Of a stretch of 64,000 nucleotides of DNA, positions 18,170 through 25,816 are shown piece by piece. Within the stretch, counting starts at the first letter, position 1. Each line of letters begins with the position of its first letter. A program made the translations under genes and the position numbers. The DNA is from Bacillus sp. PAMC26568 (lineage in GTDB: Bacteria; Bacillota; Bacilli; Bacillales; Bacillaceae), in the NCBI RefSeq assembly GCF_014235785.1, contig NZ_CP060137.1:3162001-3226000 (forward strand), given 5' to 3'. Below the pieces are notes generated by a model that was given only the letters and a program-made list of their open reading frames with translations, had not been told where the DNA came from and ran no database searches.

Positions 18170-18190
18170 GTGGTTGGGTCACTATACCAA
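18170..18190 (+). promoter_or_regulatory. Sulfolactate-cluster operator, exporter copy
   Basis: GTGGTTGGGTCACT followed by ATACCAA: 18 of 21 positions agree with the strongest copy (22906-22926, opposite strand). Confidence 0.75.
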
Positions 18191-18253
18191 TTAACATGTG
18201 TCAGATTCGTAATTTTATAGAGAATTCAATTTTGAAGGAGGTATTGAATTACT

Positions 18254-19318
18254 TTGAATCATTCAGGTGCTGCAAAAGTAAAAAATCATGCCCCAATGTC
18301 CTTCCGTTCTCATTCAAGACCAAAATTTTCAAATCATCATAAAGGATTAGTGAAAGGCATCCTGTTAACTTTAGTTTTGGCGTTGTTGGCAGGAATGATT
18401 GGAAAATTGCCATTTTTCTCAGTAATGGGTGTCATGATCATATCGATCATCTTAGGAATGGCCTGGAAAGGAATTATGGATGTACCAGCTGATTCTCCAA
18501 TTGGCATTACGTTTACAAGCAAGTTTTTGCTTCGTGCCGGCATTATATTAATGGGATTAAGACTTAATTTTGAACAAATTCTTTCTGCTGGCTTTTCTAT
18601 TATTTTAATAGACGTTATTGTTATTGTGTTTACTTTGACTTTGATGATGTATATTGGAAAGCTGCTGTCGATTGACCGTCACCTTTCCGCTTTAATTGCA
18701 GTAGGCACTGCCGTATGCGGAGCAGCCGCTATTGTAGCCGTTGCCCCCCTTATCGGAGCAAAAAAGGAATTAACTGCTATTTCTGTAGCATTTATCGCAA
18801 TAATAGGAACAATTGTGACCATCTTCTATACTTTTCTATATCCTTTTCTTGGATTGGATCCATATAATTATGGAATTCTGACAGGTTCAACTCTTCATGA
18901 ATTAGCCCATGTGATTGCAGCTGCCGCACCAGGCGGTGATGTAAGCAGTGATACTGCTATTTTAGTAAAATTAGGAAGAGTTGCACTATTGATTCCTGTT
19001 GCATTTGTTCTGGGGTTATTCTTCAAGAAAAAGGATCAGCAGCCCCTAAAAAAACAAACATTCAAAGATTTGCCCATTCCCTGGTTTATCTTCGGTTTCT
19101 TGGCTATGTGCCTCGTCAATACGATAGGTATTTTGTCAGAACCTCTTACACAATTTCTAATTGCTTTAAGCATTTTATTATTATCTATGGCTATGGCTGG
19201 TTTAGGACTTGGAGTTAATTTCAAGGAATTTAAAAAACTAAGCACCAAGGTTCTATTTACAGGTGCTTTAGGTACTGCAGCTTTAGTCATTCTCGGAATA
19301 CTCTTCACACATCTTTAA
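18254..19318 (+). CDS. YeiH/COG2855-type permease, candidate sulfite exporter
   Basis: A 354-residue protein of the UPF0324/YeiH family with about ten membrane helices. Family marks are LLRAGIILMGLRLNFEQIL, the AVGTAVCGAAAIVAVAPLIGA segment near residues 155-175, and STLHELAHVIAAA near 215. Members of this family are encoded beside sulfonate-degrading enzymes in other bacteria and are proposed to release sulfite. It has its own promoter and operator. The start is a TTG 11 bases after AAGGAGG; an in-frame ATG at 18296 is an alternative. A terminator follows at 19325. Confidence 0.85.
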   Translation: MNHSGAAKVKNHAPMSFRSHSRPKFSNHHKGLVKGILLTLVLALLAGMIGKLPFFSVMGVMIISIILGMAWKGIMDVPADSPIGITFTSKFLLRAGIILMGLRLNFEQILSAGFSIILIDVIVIVFTLTLMMYIGKLLSIDRHLSALIAVGTAVCGAAAIVAVAPLIGAKKELTAISVAFIAIIGTIVTIFYTFLYPFLGLDPYNYGILTGSTLHELAHVIAAAAPGGDVSSDTAILVKLGRVALLIPVAFVLGLFFKKKDQQPLKKQTFKDLPIPWFIFGFLAMCLVNTIGILSEPLTQFLIALSILLLSMAMAGLGLGVNFKEFKKLSTKVLFTGALGTAALVILGILFTHL

Positions 19319-19324
19319 AGGAGT

Positions 19325-19354
19325 TGGCTGTCTCTTTCATGACGGCCATTTTTT
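19325..19354 (+). terminator. Terminator of the YeiH-family gene
   Basis: TTGGCTGTC / GACGGCCA stem followed by six Ts. Confidence 0.75.
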
Positions 19355-19363
19355 AATAATTAT

Positions 19364-19392
19364 TTGAAAACTGCTTTATGTAATGATTTAAT
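19364..19392 (+). promoter_or_regulatory. Promoter of the FadR-type regulator gene
   Basis: TTGAAA (19364-19369), 17 bases, TTTAAT (19387-19392), followed by the half operator at 19399. Confidence 0.65.
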
Positions 19393-19398
19393 TAAGGT

Positions 19399-19419
19399 AA
19401 GGTTGGGCCAATTGCAGGC
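19399..19419 (+). promoter_or_regulatory. Sulfolactate-cluster operator, regulator copy (half-site)
   Basis: Only the left half (GGTTGGGCCA) matches the cluster palindrome. A weaker site fits mild autoregulation. Confidence 0.5.
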
Positions 19420-19461
19420 TGGACTATTTAATTTATTTAAGGCAGGAATCGGGGCGATACG

Positions 19462-20166
19462 ATGGAATTTAATAGAAAAGGTGTCTCAGAGCAAGTTGCA
19501 GATAATATAAAAAAGAAAATTCAAAATGGAGAATATAAAGCAGGCGATAAAATTCTTGGTGAACGAGATATGGCAATTGAGCTGTCTGTCAGCAGAAATA
19601 CAGTTCGTGAGGCTTATAAAATTCTGGAAGCTTACGGCTATCTGACTGCGAAACATGGCACAGGAGTTTTCGTAGCGACTCCTGAACATCAAATTCAAAA
19701 AATGACAGAAGCTTTTTTTGTTTCTTCCGATCAAATCAAAGATTTTTTTTCTGTCCGAAAAATTATGGAAGAGTGGACAGTAAGATGGTCTATTGAAAAC
19801 TCAGATACAGATCAGTTTAATGAACTCGAAAAAATAATTGAAGAGGCTATAGAAACAGCTAAAGATCCAAATAACTTTGTTCGTCTGGCAGAACTTGATC
19901 ACAAGTTTCATTTGACATTAGCTGACAACTCTAAAAACATTGTACTTATACGAATTATGAATTACCTGGTCGATTTGCTTTCAGAATCACGTATGAAATC
20001 AGTGCAAATACCTGGGCGAGCTTATCAATCTGTTCAGGAGCATATTAAAATTCTTGAAGCCATTAAAAAGAAAGACATAGCTTTAGCACAGCAATGCATG
20101 CAGGAACATTTGGACAGTGTGGAAAAATCGATTACAAGCAACAGCTTATCGGAAACAAAAGACTAA
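19462..20166 (+). CDS. GntR/FadR-family regulator of the sulfolactate cluster
   Basis: A 234-residue regulator: N-terminal winged helix (GDKILGERDMAIELSVSRNT, residues ~24-43) and a C-terminal all-helical FCD domain (HKFHLTLADNSKNIVLIRIM, with the metal- or ligand-binding Asp/His pattern). FadR-type regulators of acid catabolism bind their operators without the acid ligand. It lies between the exporter and the catabolic genes, and shares their promoter/operator layout, so it is the obvious candidate to bind TTGGTTG-N7-CAACCAA. The ligand could be sulfolactate or sulfopyruvate; this is inference. Confidence 0.85.
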   Translation: MEFNRKGVSEQVADNIKKKIQNGEYKAGDKILGERDMAIELSVSRNTVREAYKILEAYGYLTAKHGTGVFVATPEHQIQKMTEAFFVSSDQIKDFFSVRKIMEEWTVRWSIENSDTDQFNELEKIIEEAIETAKDPNNFVRLAELDHKFHLTLADNSKNIVLIRIMNYLVDLLSESRMKSVQIPGRAYQSVQEHIKILEAIKKKDIALAQQCMQEHLDSVEKSITSNSLSETKD

Positions 20167-20172
20167 ATAGAA

Positions 20173-20233
20173 TAAAAAAATGCCTATTCATCTGTGATAA
20201 GAATAAATCTATCATCTGTTATGAATGGGCATT
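20173..20233 (-). terminator. Convergent terminator between regulator and Ldh2-family dehydrogenase
   Basis: AATGCCCATTCAT and ATGAATAGGCATT arms with further pairing in the loop; seven Ts follow on the minus strand. It serves the minus-strand dehydrogenase and may also stop the plus-strand regulator transcript. Confidence 0.7.
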
Positions 20234-20258
20234 ATCTATTAGGAATTCTTTCATCCGT

Positions 20259-21329
20259 TTATAAAACCATTTCATTGGTTATTGGAGATGGAAATTCAAC
20301 ACGATAATGATTTCCAAGCAGAATCAATTCCTCTATTACTTCGGGTGACAGCTGTATCCCATTATGCCTGCGCTGAATTTCATCTCTTCTTCTTCGCTCT
20401 CCTGGATAGCGAATCTCTTCAATCTCTGGTTTCTTGTCAACCATTTTCATTTCATTTAATAGATTCTTTAATGAAGTGAAAAATAACTCCATATTCATAA
20501 ATTTTTCGATATCCAGCAAAATAAAAAAATGACCTACATTGGCATGATTTTTTTCGTTATCGTTATATAAATTCTTCACATGGGGACCAAAGGCAGCTCC
20601 AGATAAAACACCTGTCAGGATTTCTACAGCTAAGGCCAAAGCAGAACCCTTTGCGCCTCCTACGGGCAATACAGAACCCTTTAATGCAGCTTCTGGATCA
20701 TTCGTTGGCAATCCATCTTCATCTATTGCCCAGCCATCAGGTATTTTCACTCCCTGTTTTGCAGCCATGATAATTTTCCCCCTAGCAGCAATACTTGTTG
20801 ATAAATCAATAATGACAGGCTTATCATCACCAGTAGGAAATCCGAAAGCGATTGGATTCGTGCCAAAAAATGCGTGTTTCCCTCCCCATGGTGCAATACC
20901 AGGAGGTGAATTCGTAAATCCGATGCATGCGACATTATGTTCACAGGCAATTTGACAAAAGTAAGAAGCTGCTCCAAAGTGGTTGCTATTGCGAATTGCG
21001 ATGGCCGCAACACCTGACTTCTTTGCCATTTTTATTCCTTTTTCGATGGAAAAGAAGCTAACAACATGACCAAGTCCATTATCACCGTCTACTATGAGAG
21101 CGGATGAACTCTGTTCATCAAACCGAATTTTCGGATTTAAGGTTATACGATTATCATTAAAGCGTTTTGAATAGATCGGCAGCCTGCTGATTCCATGGCT
21201 ATCAATTCCTTCTAAATTTGCTTTTATTAACGAATCAGAAATAATCAAAGCATTGTCTTGATTCATCCCAATCCTCATCAGCACACTTTCACAAAAGCGC
21301 TTTAAATCAGCCTCTGCATATTGCTTCAT
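20259..21329 (-). CDS. Ldh2/malate dehydrogenase-family oxidoreductase, candidate (R)-sulfolactate dehydrogenase (ComC type)
   Basis: A 356-residue NAD(P)-dependent 2-hydroxyacid dehydrogenase of the Ldh2/YlbC/ComC family, which is unrelated to Rossmann lactate dehydrogenases. Motifs include GIDSHGISRLPIYS (residues ~37-50), RNSNHFGAASYFC, and FGTNPIAFGFP. In sulfolactate-degrading bacteria a ComC enzyme interconverts sulfopyruvate and (R)-sulfolactate. It follows suyB, but a terminator-like hairpin (21352-21386) lies between, so its expression may be lower. A cre-like sequence in the early coding part (near 21292) was seen and is weak. Malate, lactate or ureidoglycolate activity is the alternative. 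Confidence 0.8.
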   Translation of the reverse strand: MKQYAEADLKRFCESVLMRIGMNQDNALIISDSLIKANLEGIDSHGISRLPIYSKRFNDNRITLNPKIRFDEQSSSALIVDGDNGLGHVVSFFSIEKGIKMAKKSGVAAIAIRNSNHFGAASYFCQIACEHNVACIGFTNSPPGIAPWGGKHAFFGTNPIAFGFPTGDDKPVIIDLSTSIAARGKIIMAAKQGVKIPDGWAIDEDGLPTNDPEAALKGSVLPVGGAKGSALALAVEILTGVLSGAAFGPHVKNLYNDNEKNHANVGHFFILLDIEKFMNMELFFTSLKNLLNEMKMVDKKPEIEEIRYPGERRRRDEIQRRHNGIQLSPEVIEELILLGNHYRVEFPSPITNEMVL

Positions 21330-21351
21330 TTAACAGGCTCCTTTTCTAAAA

Positions 21352-21386
21352 AATATTCTCCCTGCTGATCCATCACAGGGAGAATT
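21352..21386 (-). terminator. Terminator-like hairpin between suyB and the Ldh2-family gene
   Basis: ATTCTCCCTG and CAGGGAGAAT form a 10-bp stem followed by ATTTTTTA on the minus strand. It is placed inside an apparent operon and may reduce expression of the downstream dehydrogenase. Confidence 0.65.
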
Positions 21387-21390
21387 TGAA

Positions 21391-22548
21391 TTAAGCACTT
21401 CGATATAATTTAGTCATGACAAATTCCCGGTGGCCCAATGCTTCTGCACTCGTTAATCTTCCATTAACGGTTTTGCAGATAACCTCCATTAGCTGATCTC
21501 CAGCCTCTTCAAGGGAAATTTGACGGGATAAAAGCCCTTGAACGTCAACATCAATATGTTCACTCATGGTGCCAGCAGTAATTGGATTTGCTGTAATTTT
21601 GACAACCGGTTCTATTGGATTTCCAATGATGTTTCCTTGTCCTGTTGGGAACAAATGAAGCACCGCACCTCCAGCAGCCATTAATGTAATGCATTCAGCT
21701 GCAGCTGATGATGTATCCATAAAATATAATCCATTTCCATTTTCAGGCTTCTCAGCTGGTTCTAATACACCTATAACTTGTTTTGAACCCGTCTTTGCAA
21801 TATTTCCTAAAGCCTTTTCTTCAATAGTAGATAAGCCCCCAGCAATATTTCCTTGAGTAGGCTGAGAACCTAATAAGTCTACCCCTTTGGATTCAATTTC
21901 TCCTACGTAATTATCATAGATAGCCATAAATTTATCTTCGAGTTCCGAGGTTGCCATACGATTACGGATAATGTGTTCCCCTCCTGTCAATTCAGAAGTT
22001 TCTCCGAAAAAGACGGTCGCACCTGCATCAACTAAACGATCAACTGCCTGAGAAACAGTTGGGCAAGAACCAAGTCCTGTAGTTGTATCTGATTCTCCGC
22101 ATTTAATGCTTATGGTTAGCTCACTTAATTGAATTGGCTCTCTCTGAAGCTCAGACGCCCATTGAACATACTCTTTTGCTTTCCAAGATGCCTGGCGTAT
22201 CGTTTCTAAATCTCCATTTCCTTCAATGGAAAAATAGGCGACAGGCTTTCCTGTTTCAGCAATGCCATCAGCAATTTTCTTAGACCAGTTTTCTTCAATT
22301 CCAATGACGATAACAGCAGCAACATTTGGGTTCGATCCAGTGCCGATCATCGTACGGAAATGCAGGTCTAAATCCGGCCCGTATTGAAGTCTTCCATATG
22401 CATGGGGCAGTGCCATTGTTCCTTGTATTTGTTTTGCTACTGCTTCACATGCAGCATTGGAAATATCATCTACTGGAAGGATAATAACATGATTGCGAAT
22501 TCCGACTTTTCCATTTTCTCTGCGATAACCAAAAAGCTGTTGTTCCAT
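21391..22548 (-). CDS. suyB: UxaA-family lyase large subunit, candidate sulfolactate sulfo-lyase SuyB
   Basis: About 385 residues of the altronate/galactarate dehydratase C-terminal type: [20 protein letters not shown] at the N-terminus, then [20 protein letters not shown] (residues ~150-170). UxaA proper is one ~495-residue chain; here the SAF domain is a separate gene just upstream, the SuyAB arrangement. SuyAB splits (R)-3-sulfolactate into pyruvate and sulfite. The true start is the ATG at 22548, behind GAGGTGG; it begins two bases after the suyA stop. A sugar-acid dehydratase is the alternative, made less likely by the exporter, TRAP and dehydrogenase genes. Confidence 0.78.
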   Translation of the reverse strand: MEQQLFGYRRENGKVGIRNHVIILPVDDISNAACEAVAKQIQGTMALPHAYGRLQYGPDLDLHFRTMIGTGSNPNVAAVIVIGIEENWSKKIADGIAETGKPVAYFSIEGNGDLETIRQASWKAKEYVQWASELQREPIQLSELTISIKCGESDTTTGLGSCPTVSQAVDRLVDAGATVFFGETSELTGGEHIIRNRMATSELEDKFMAIYDNYVGEIESKGVDLLGSQPTQGNIAGGLSTIEEKALGNIAKTGSKQVIGVLEPAEKPENGNGLYFMDTSSAAAECITLMAAGGAVLHLFPTGQGNIIGNPIEPVVKITANPITAGTMSEHIDVDVQGLLSRQISLEEAGDQLMEVICKTVNGRLTSAEALGHREFVMTKLYRSA

Positions 22549-22550
22549 AT

Positions 22551-22883
22551 TTACCACCTCGCCGTTTTAATATTGTGAGTGTGAACATAGTCTCCTACTG
22601 CCCATTTACGTGTAGTTAATCCAATCTGCACGCCATACTTTACTACGGATTCATTTTCATTAAGTGATACTAATGAAATTTTATGCCCTAAAGGAATGTC
22701 TCCCAGAGAAGTAATTTCTACTTCTTCATTATGATCCATGTAGATTCCAATTACTTTTTCTCCTTGTTCGATAGGACTTGTAGCTACTCCAACATGATCA
22801 CCTTTATGATGGATTAAAAATTTGTGGGTGCTGACTTTTTTAGTCTGTTCGGAGAGTGTACTAGTTTGAGCTTCAATACTCAT
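22551..22883 (-). CDS. suyA: SAF-domain subunit, candidate sulfolactate sulfo-lyase SuyA
   Basis: A 110-residue protein that is a single SAF/UxaA N-terminal domain: [20 protein letters not shown], then [33 protein letters not shown] and the terminal ARW. It supplies part of the active site to SuyB. AAAGGAGG stands eight bases before the ATG. The strongest copy of the cluster operator (22906-22926) lies in the leader. It is the first gene of the suyA-suyB unit. Confidence 0.8.
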   Translation of the reverse strand: MSIEAQTSTLSEQTKKVSTHKFLIHHKGDHVGVATSPIEQGEKVIGIYMDHNEEVEITSLGDIPLGHKISLVSLNENESVVKYGVQIGLTTRKWAVGDYVHTHNIKTARW

Positions 22884-22905
22884 TATTTATCCTCCTTTTT
22901 ATTTA

Positions 22906-22926
22906 TTGGTTGAGTGACCCAACCAA
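22906..22926 (-). promoter_or_regulatory. Sulfolactate-cluster operator, suyAB copy (best copy)
   Basis: Perfect 7-bp arms TTGGTTG and CAACCAA around seven bases, with 18 of 20 non-central positions symmetric. It lies 13 bases downstream of the -10, 23 bases before the suyA start. Confidence 0.85.
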
Positions 22927-22939
22927 TATCTTTAAATTT

Positions 22940-22968
22940 ATTAAACCATCTTTCTATTGTTCAGTCAA
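22940..22968 (-). promoter_or_regulatory. Promoter of suyAB
   Basis: TTGACT (22968-22963), 17 bases, TTTAAT (22945-22940) on the minus strand. Confidence 0.7.
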
Positions 22969-23021
22969 TATAATAATTAAAATTTTCTAACAACTTTTGA
23001 ATTCATATTTTCTTCTGCACG

Positions 23022-23972
23022 TTACACATTGCATAGTGAAACTTTTCCTTTTAAGATCTTGCCTACTTCTTTAGCAACAAGCCGCGAGGTTCTCACTTGA
23101 GATTCATTTGTCAGCCCGGCAATGTGGGGAGTAAGAACGGCATTTTTACATGATAGGAGAGGATTTGATGGAGAGACAGGTTCGACCTCAAGAACATCAA
23201 GATACGCTTGCGCAATCAGCTGATTTTTCAAAGCATAAGCAAGAGCCTCCTCATCAATAATGCCGCCCCTGGATGTATTAATTAGACAAGCTCTTGTTTT
23301 CATAGTCTCAAGTTCACGTAATGAAATGAGATGTTTTGTAGCTGAGTTTAATGGAATATGTAAAGAAACCACATCCGAGATTTGCAGTAATTGCTGCAAG
23401 GAGTCCAATTGGTCAACATCAGTCTCTGATACGATGTGATCATACTCTGTCACAAACGGATCATATCCGACAACTTTCATGCCAAAGGCTTTTGCTCTTT
23501 TAGCAACTCGGTGTGAAATTTCTCCCATTCCAATTAAGCCAATTGTTTTCTGATATATTTCCTCTCCTGTATATTGTTTACGATCCCAGCCGCCTTTTCG
23601 AATATCTGCATCAGCTAAATAGAGCGGTCTATTTGCGGTCAAAATAGCAGCCATCACATATTCCGCTACAGAAGTAGCATTTGCATGACGTCCAAATACA
23701 ACTTTGATTCCTTTCTCTTTTGCCGCATGGAGATCAATATTATCCAGTCCTACTCCCAATCTTCCAATGACCTTTACTTTATGGCCCGCGCTCAAAAGCT
23801 CTTGATTTACATTCGTCTGGTTTCTTACAATAACCGCATCATACTCTTTTACCTTAATAAGTAAGCGCTCTCTTTCTTTCCACAAACTTTCCTCATAATC
23901 TACTTCAAATCCTAACTCTTCCAATTCGTTAATTCCTTCATCCCAAATCATTTCAGTAATTAATATTTTCAT
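23022..23972 (-). CDS. D-2-hydroxyacid dehydrogenase family protein, candidate (S)-sulfolactate dehydrogenase (SlcC type)
   Basis: About 316 residues in the SerA/D-lactate dehydrogenase superfamily: Rossmann motif IGLIGMGEISHRVAKRAKAF (residues ~140-160), the substrate-binding TSRGGIIDEEAL, and the catalytic Arg/Glu/His set ending in PHIAGLT. In Chromohalobacter a SlcC enzyme of this family oxidises (S)-sulfolactate to sulfopyruvate; paired with a ComC-type enzyme it racemises sulfolactate for SuyAB. The start at 23972 (MKILITEM) has GAGGTG seven bases upstream. It has its own promoter and operator. Phosphoglycerate dehydrogenase-like activity is the alternative. Confidence 0.8.
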   Translation of the reverse strand: MKILITEMIWDEGINELEELGFEVDYEESLWKERERLLIKVKEYDAVIVRNQTNVNQELLSAGHKVKVIGRLGVGLDNIDLHAAKEKGIKVVFGRHANATSVAEYVMAAILTANRPLYLADADIRKGGWDRKQYTGEEIYQKTIGLIGMGEISHRVAKRAKAFGMKVVGYDPFVTEYDHIVSETDVDQLDSLQQLLQISDVVSLHIPLNSATKHLISLRELETMKTRACLINTSRGGIIDEEALAYALKNQLIAQAYLDVLEVEPVSPSNPLLSCKNAVLTPHIAGLTNESQVRTSRLVAKEVGKILKGKVSLCNV

Positions 23973-24029
23973 CCACATTCACCTCTACCTTTGAAATAGT
24001 CTAAAATATAGAATTTGCTTGCACACCCC

Positions 24030-24043
24030 AGTGGCCCAACCAA
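24030..24043 (-). promoter_or_regulatory. Sulfolactate-cluster operator, dehydrogenase copy (half-site)
   Basis: TTGGTTGGGCCACT: one complete half of the cluster palindrome with one change. It is eight bases downstream of the -10. Confidence 0.65.
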
Positions 24044-24051
24044 TTATCTTA

Positions 24052-24080
24052 ATTAAAACACCCTTTAAACAATCGGTCAA
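24052..24080 (-). promoter_or_regulatory. Promoter of the SlcC-type dehydrogenase gene
   Basis: TTGACC (24080-24075), 17 bases, TTTAAT (24057-24052) on the minus strand. Confidence 0.7.
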
Positions 24081-24103
24081 ATATTTTTCTGAAAATTCCA
24101 TCA

Positions 24104-24146
24104 AAAAAGAGATACACATTTACCATTAAGGCAAATGTGTATCTCT
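24104..24146 (-). terminator. Terminator of the sigma-clpP unit
   Basis: AGAGATACACATTTGCC / GGTAAATGTGTATCTCT stem with six Ts on the minus strand. Confidence 0.85.
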
Positions 24147-24150
24147 TCAT

Positions 24151-24732
24151 TTATTTCGACTCAATAATCTCATCAATAATCCCATATTCCTTCGCTTCAG
24201 CAGCACTCATGTAATAATCACGGTCAGAATCTCTTGCTACCTTTTCAACCGATTGACCTGTACGCTCGGCAATAATTTCATTTATATGTTCACGGAGTTT
24301 CAGAATCCGGCGTGCAGAAATTTCAATTTCTGTCGCCTGTCCGCGGGCACCGCCAAGCGGCTGATGAATCATGATTTCGCTGTTCGGGAGTGCAAAACGT
24401 TTTCCTTTTGTTCCAGCTAAAAGCAGCATTGCTCCAAATGAAGCAGCCATTCCAGTACAAATCGTACGAACATCCGGTTTAATGTATTGCATCGTATCGA
24501 AAATGGCAAATCCTGCTGATGTCGAACCTCCAGGGCTATTTATATAGATTGAAATATCCTTTTCATTATCCTCTGCCGCTAAAAACAACAGCTGCGCAAC
24601 AACCACGTTTGCAACATGATCGTTTATTTCATCACCAATCATAATAATGCGATCCTTCAAAAGGCGGGAATAAATATCGTACGAACGCTCTCCGCGTCCT
24701 GACTGTTCAATTACATATGGAATCGTGCTCAT
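24151..24732 (-). CDS. clpP: ClpP-family serine protease, probable paralogue
   Basis: A 193-residue ClpP subunit with the full triad: Ser98 (GMAASFG), His123 (IMIHQPLGG) and Asp172 (DRDYYMS). ClpP forms a two-ring chamber fed by Clp ATPases. The usual GMAASMGAFLL reads [11 protein letters not shown], and it is cotranscribed with a sigma factor rather than standing alone, so it is probably a second copy and not the housekeeping enzyme. It begins 30 bases after the sigma gene stop. Processing of a stress regulator is a plausible role, not shown by the sequence. Confidence 0.88.
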   Translation of the reverse strand: MSTIPYVIEQSGRGERSYDIYSRLLKDRIIMIGDEINDHVANVVVAQLLFLAAEDNEKDISIYINSPGGSTSAGFAIFDTMQYIKPDVRTICTGMAASFGAMLLLAGTKGKRFALPNSEIMIHQPLGGARGQATEIEISARRILKLREHINEIIAERTGQSVEKVARDSDRDYYMSAAEAKEYGIIDEIIESK

Positions 24733-24762
24733 CCAAGTTCCTCCTCGTTTCGTTATAGCAGG

Positions 24763-25458
24763 CTATGCAGCCATGCGAAGAGAGGTCGAAGAAGAGAAGC
24801 TCGGCAACGGACGCACATAAGAAAGAACAAGCTTTGGATGTTCAGTCCCGTCAAATGTAAGAATATCAGGCAATGCTTCTAGTAATGGAGATGGATCCTG
24901 AAACTGAAGAGAGGTATACATCAAATCAGAAAGAAGCTCTCGTTCTTCCTCTTCCCAATACGAATCTGTTTCATCTTTCTCTTTAGCCAATCGCTTTTTA
25001 GCCCGAAAAAGAGCAGATTTAATCGACGATTCGGATGTATCGAGCATTTCTGCCAGCTCATTTGCCTGAAATTGAAATCCTTCTTTCAGCAGGAAAAGGA
25101 CAGCTTGCTTCGGAGTGCACTTTGAAGTTAAATGATCGATCAATCCTATAAGTTCATTCATTCGATATGCGTGATCCTGCACACTGCATTCTGGCATCTC
25201 GCCAAGAAATTCCTTTTTCCTTTTGCGGATGACATCTACCCATTGATGATAGGCCATCTTATTCAAGAGGGCAGAACTTAGCTGGTTATGCTCATACTTT
25301 TGAATTGCTTTTATCATGACTTCCTGAGCCACATCTTCTCCATCATATTTATTCTGGGTAAGAAATTGGCAATATTGCTGCAATTTCGGATAATATTCAG
25401 CCATTTGAAACGTTGCCCATTCCTGTTTTTTCATATCTGACAGCCTGTTGCCATGCAT
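24763..25458 (-). CDS. Sigma-70 family (ECF-like) sigma factor with C-terminal extension
   Basis: About 231 residues. Region 2 (NKYDGEDVAQEVMIKAIQKY) and region 4 (FQANELAEMLDTSESSIKSA, then LFRAKKRL) are clear and are followed by about 70 extra residues rich in Glu, Leu and Ser. The extension is not one I can name. The start at 25458 (MHGNRLSD) has AAGGAG eight bases upstream; the GTG at 25467 overlaps that site. It is followed closely by a ClpP paralogue and no anti-sigma gene is adjacent. Confidence 0.8.
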   Translation of the reverse strand: MHGNRLSDMKKQEWATFQMAEYYPKLQQYCQFLTQNKYDGEDVAQEVMIKAIQKYEHNQLSSALLNKMAYHQWVDVIRKRKKEFLGEMPECSVQDHAYRMNELIGLIDHLTSKCTPKQAVLFLLKEGFQFQANELAEMLDTSESSIKSALFRAKKRLAKEKDETDSYWEEEERELLSDLMYTSLQFQDPSPLLEALPDILTFDGTEHPKLVLSYVRPLPSFSSSTSLRMAA

Positions 25459-25816
25459 AGATCTCACTCCTTTTAACCCTCTCTGCTTTTTAAACGGATG
25501 AAGGGGGATGAAAAGATACGGGTATTTGAAATTTTCTGCTGATATCTTTACTGTTTTTTATACTAATCCATACTCAAAAGGAAAACATCTGCTCCATTAT
25601 ATGGTTAATTATATAGATGGAAAACATTCTCTTCAATAAAATCAGTTCTACAGAATACCAAGTTCCCAGCCTTATTATCCAGAAAGCCGCACTTACCATC
25701 TGATTGATCGTTTTTATTATCTGAATAACCGTTTTTATAATCCGAAACAGAAACTTTACTAGCCTCACGCAAAAAAATTCAAAAAAAGATACCCAGCTGG
25801 ATATCTTTTCTTGCCA
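25459..25816. other. 358-base intergenic region upstream of the sigma-clpP unit
   Basis: It holds the sigma gene's promoter region (not resolved) and, near its left-hand PHP gene, a terminator. The frame at 25574-25768 encodes a hydrophobic 64-residue peptide but starts at GTG without any ribosome site and is not called. Confidence 0.4.
25781..25808 (-). terminator. Terminator-like hairpin upstream of the PHP gene region's end
   Basis: AGATATCCAGCTGGGTATCT followed by seven Ts on the minus strand, nine bases after the PHP gene stop (25817). It closes the long phnG-to-PHP unit. Confidence 0.8.

Noticed and set aside
21292..21305. cre-like sequence inside the Ldh2-family gene
   Set aside because: Only a partial match within coding sequence; codon constraint explains it.
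21391..22883. Reading the split UxaA pair as altronate or galactarate dehydratase
   Set aside because: No uronate genes are nearby, and the TRAP, two dehydrogenases and COG2855 exporter fit SuyAB better; kept only as an alternative.
25574..25768. 64-residue hydrophobic minus-strand frame
   Set aside because: Starts at GTG preceded by a run of Ts with no ribosome site; the amino-acid bias follows from AT-rich repeats.
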